From assembly GCA_040307135.1 (NCBI GenBank), contig JAWRKD010000070.1:1-14717 (forward strand): 14,717 nt of DNA, in the 5' to 3' direction. This stretch comes from Aminidesulfovibrio sp040307135. Its GTDB lineage: Bacteria; Desulfobacterota; Desulfovibrionia; Desulfovibrionales; Desulfovibrionaceae. The notes beneath the pieces were generated by a model. The model was not told the origin of the DNA. It ran no database searches and saw nothing but the letters and a program-made list of their open reading frames with translations. A program made the translations under genes and the position numbers. Positions 13,732 to 14,717 of the stretch are shown in pieces; the first letter of the stretch is position 1; each line of letters begins with the position of its first letter.

Positions 13732-14109
13732 ATGAAGAAAACCATCTGCATCGCCCTGCTGGCCCTGTGCCTCCTGCTGCCGGCCTTCCTGGCCATGGCT
13801 CAGGACGACCTCAAGGAGATCAAGTCCGAGGCCTTCGGCAAGCTCCAGCGGCCGGCCGTGGCCTTTGACCACAACGCCCACAACGAAAAGGCCCAGATCG
13901 AGGATTGCCTCGTCTGCCACCACAGCGGCGAAAACGGCGTCCAGGACAAGACCACGGGCAGCGAGGGCACGCCCTGCTCCGAATGCCACAAGGTCAAGAC
14001 GGACAAGGGCACCTCGCTCATGCGGGCCTACCACAAGCAGTGCATCGCCTGTCACACGGAAAAGAAGAAGGGCCCCGTCGCCTGCGGCGAGTGCCACGTC
14101 AGGAAGTAG
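13732..14109 (+). CDS. tmcA: TmcA, periplasmic tetrahaem cytochrome c3 (type II)
   Basis: The protein has 125 residues from ATG 13732, with GGGGGAG seven bases upstream. A Sec signal peptide covers 1-23 with likely cleavage after AMA. The mature protein of about 102 residues has four haem c motifs: CLVCH (59-63), CSECH (82-86), CIACH (104-108) and CGECH (118-122). The extra histidines H47, H50, H64 and H101 can serve as distal ligands, the standard bis-His plan of cytochrome c3. In Desulfovibrio this cytochrome takes electrons from periplasmic hydrogenases or type I c3 and passes them to TmcC. Mature Lys/Arg (about 16) and Asp/Glu (about 15) are balanced before counting haem propionates, so the acidic character of type II c3 is not obvious from residues alone. 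Identification rests on the operon context as well as the motifs. Confidence 0.95.
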   Translation: MKKTICIALLALCLLLPAFLAMAQDDLKEIKSEAFGKLQRPAVAFDHNAHNEKAQIEDCLVCHHSGENGVQDKTTGSEGTPCSECHKVKTDKGTSLMRAYHKQCIACHTEKKKGPVACGECHVRK

Positions 14110-14124
14110 AAGCAAGACCCGACA

Positions 14125-14155
14125 CCGGAGGGGCGGGATGGCCCCGCCCCTCCGG
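14125..14155 (+). terminator. Strong GC hairpin after tmcA
   Basis: A perfect 13-bp stem (14125-14137 with 14143-14155) has a five-base loop and lies 16 bases after the tmcA stop. No T-run follows, so it may terminate poorly. It could instead protect the tmc mRNA end or set a lower level of read-through into the Rrf2 gene. Confidence 0.65.
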
Positions 14156-14194
14156 ATCGCCCTGATCCCAAACATCCGGCAGGAGGCACCCCTC

Positions 14195-14692
14195 ATGCAC
14201 CTGTCCACCCGCAGCCGCTACGGCGTACGCATCATTCTCGACGTGGCCATGCACCAGGCCGATGGCCCGGTGAAGGTCTCGGACATCGCCCTGCGGCAGG
14301 GCATCTCGCACAAGTATCTGGAGAAGATCATCATCCAGCTCAAGGCCGGCGACTTTCTCAAGAGCGTCCGGGGCTGCAAGGGCGGCATCCTCCTGTCCCG
14401 CCCGGAGTCCGCGATCACGGCCGGCGATCTGGTGCGCGTCCTGGAAGGCAAGCGAGCCCTCACGGACTGCTCGGACCCGGGGCGCCGCTGCGTGCCCTGC
14501 CAGCGCACCCAGGGCTGCCCGGCCCAGCGGCTGTGGGCCGAGGCCAGCGCGGCCCTGTTCGGGACCCTGGACGGCACCACCATGGCCGACGTGCTCTCCT
14601 GGCAGAAAGACATGGCGCCGGACTCCCCGGCCTTCTGTCCCCTGCCCGGCGAGTTCAACGCCCGCGCCGCGGCCCCTGCCCTGCTCTCCTGA
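14195..14692 (+). CDS. Rrf2-family transcription regulator with a likely iron-sulfur cysteine cluster
   Basis: The protein has 165 residues from ATG 14195, with AGGAGG eight bases upstream. The N-terminus is a winged helix typical of Rrf2 (STRSRYGVRIILDVA, then ISHKYLEKIIIQLK, and the wing SVRGCKGGILLSRP). The cysteines C92, C99, C102 and C108 lie in the region where IscR, NsrR and RsrR bind an iron-sulfur cluster. The spacing differs from the usual three-Cys pattern because a fourth Cys (C102) is inserted. The DNA-binding form should respond to cluster state, meaning redox, iron, oxygen or NO. It is the only DNA-binding regulator in the window and follows tmcA after a hairpin in the same direction, so it may be read through from the tmc operon and may control it. 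Its target and specific signal are unknown. Confidence 0.92.
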   Translation: MHLSTRSRYGVRIILDVAMHQADGPVKVSDIALRQGISHKYLEKIIIQLKAGDFLKSVRGCKGGILLSRPESAITAGDLVRVLEGKRALTDCSDPGRRCVPCQRTQGCPAQRLWAEASAALFGTLDGTTMADVLSWQKDMAPDSPAFCPLPGEFNARAAAPALLS

Positions 14693-14717
14693 GCCGCCAC
14701 ATTCCGGCCAAAAAAGA

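Noticed and set aside
12325..14208. A 627-codon open frame on the minus strand
   Set aside because: It is antisense to tmcB and tmcA, whose cysteine motifs are intact. The product is Val/Ala/Leu/His-rich shadow sequence.

Overview
The window is GC-rich DNA from a sulfate-reducing deltaproteobacterium, most likely a member of the Desulfovibrionaceae. The main evidence is a complete tmcDCBA operon (10440-14109), which encodes the Tmc transmembrane redox complex of these bacteria. Supporting evidence is the tetrahaem cytochrome c3, the haem-c-binding histidine kinase, and the PAS domains with a Cys-x10-Cys-x2-Cys-Pro motif that I associate with these bacteria. Genus and species cannot be fixed from the sequence alone.

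Layout. Everything from the left edge to 10030 is transcribed leftward (minus strand). Read in the direction of transcription, these genes are: a membrane sensor kinase with two candidate haem c sites (10030-7724); a soluble receiver-kinase hybrid overlapping it (7752-6589); an AT-rich gap; a 178-residue unknown protein (6428-5892); a tandem universal stress protein (5888-4938); two stand-alone receiver proteins (4927-4526 and 4482-4123); a second receiver-kinase with two PAS domains (3983-2064); an alpha/beta hydrolase that appears to start at CTG (2060-1275); and a TonB-like membrane anchor fused to an alpha/beta-hydrolase-like domain, cut by the window edge (1158-1). A 409-bp divergent, partly AT-rich intergenic region (10031-10439) separates them from the rightward tmcDCBA operon. 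That operon is followed by a strong hairpin and an Rrf2-family regulator with four clustered cysteines (14195-14692).

How it fits together. TmcA (periplasmic tetrahaem cytochrome), TmcC (membrane cytochrome b-like), TmcB (cytoplasmic HdrD-like iron-sulfur protein) and TmcD (cytoplasmic Trp-rich repeat protein) should carry electrons from periplasmic hydrogen or cytochrome oxidation across the membrane. The flanking signalling genes carry three kinases and four receiver domains, but no DNA-binding output domain. A kinase that may sense redox through haem c sits divergently next to the redox complex. The inference is that this is a dedicated redox-responsive phosphorelay linked to Tmc, with its final output encoded elsewhere or acting through protein-protein contacts. 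From memory, D. vulgaris Hildenborough has a similar kinase, two receivers, universal stress protein and unknown gene beside its tmc genes (DVU0258-DVU0266).

The points most worth a second look are: the haem-c kinase; the vestigial H-box in one receiver-kinase; the TonB-anchored hydrolase-like protein with Asp at the nucleophile position; the hydrolase reading frame separated from the kinase only by one in-frame TGA and lacking an ATG; and the approximately 280-nt tmc leader carrying a long palindrome. No tRNA, rRNA, CRISPR array or insertion sequence was seen.
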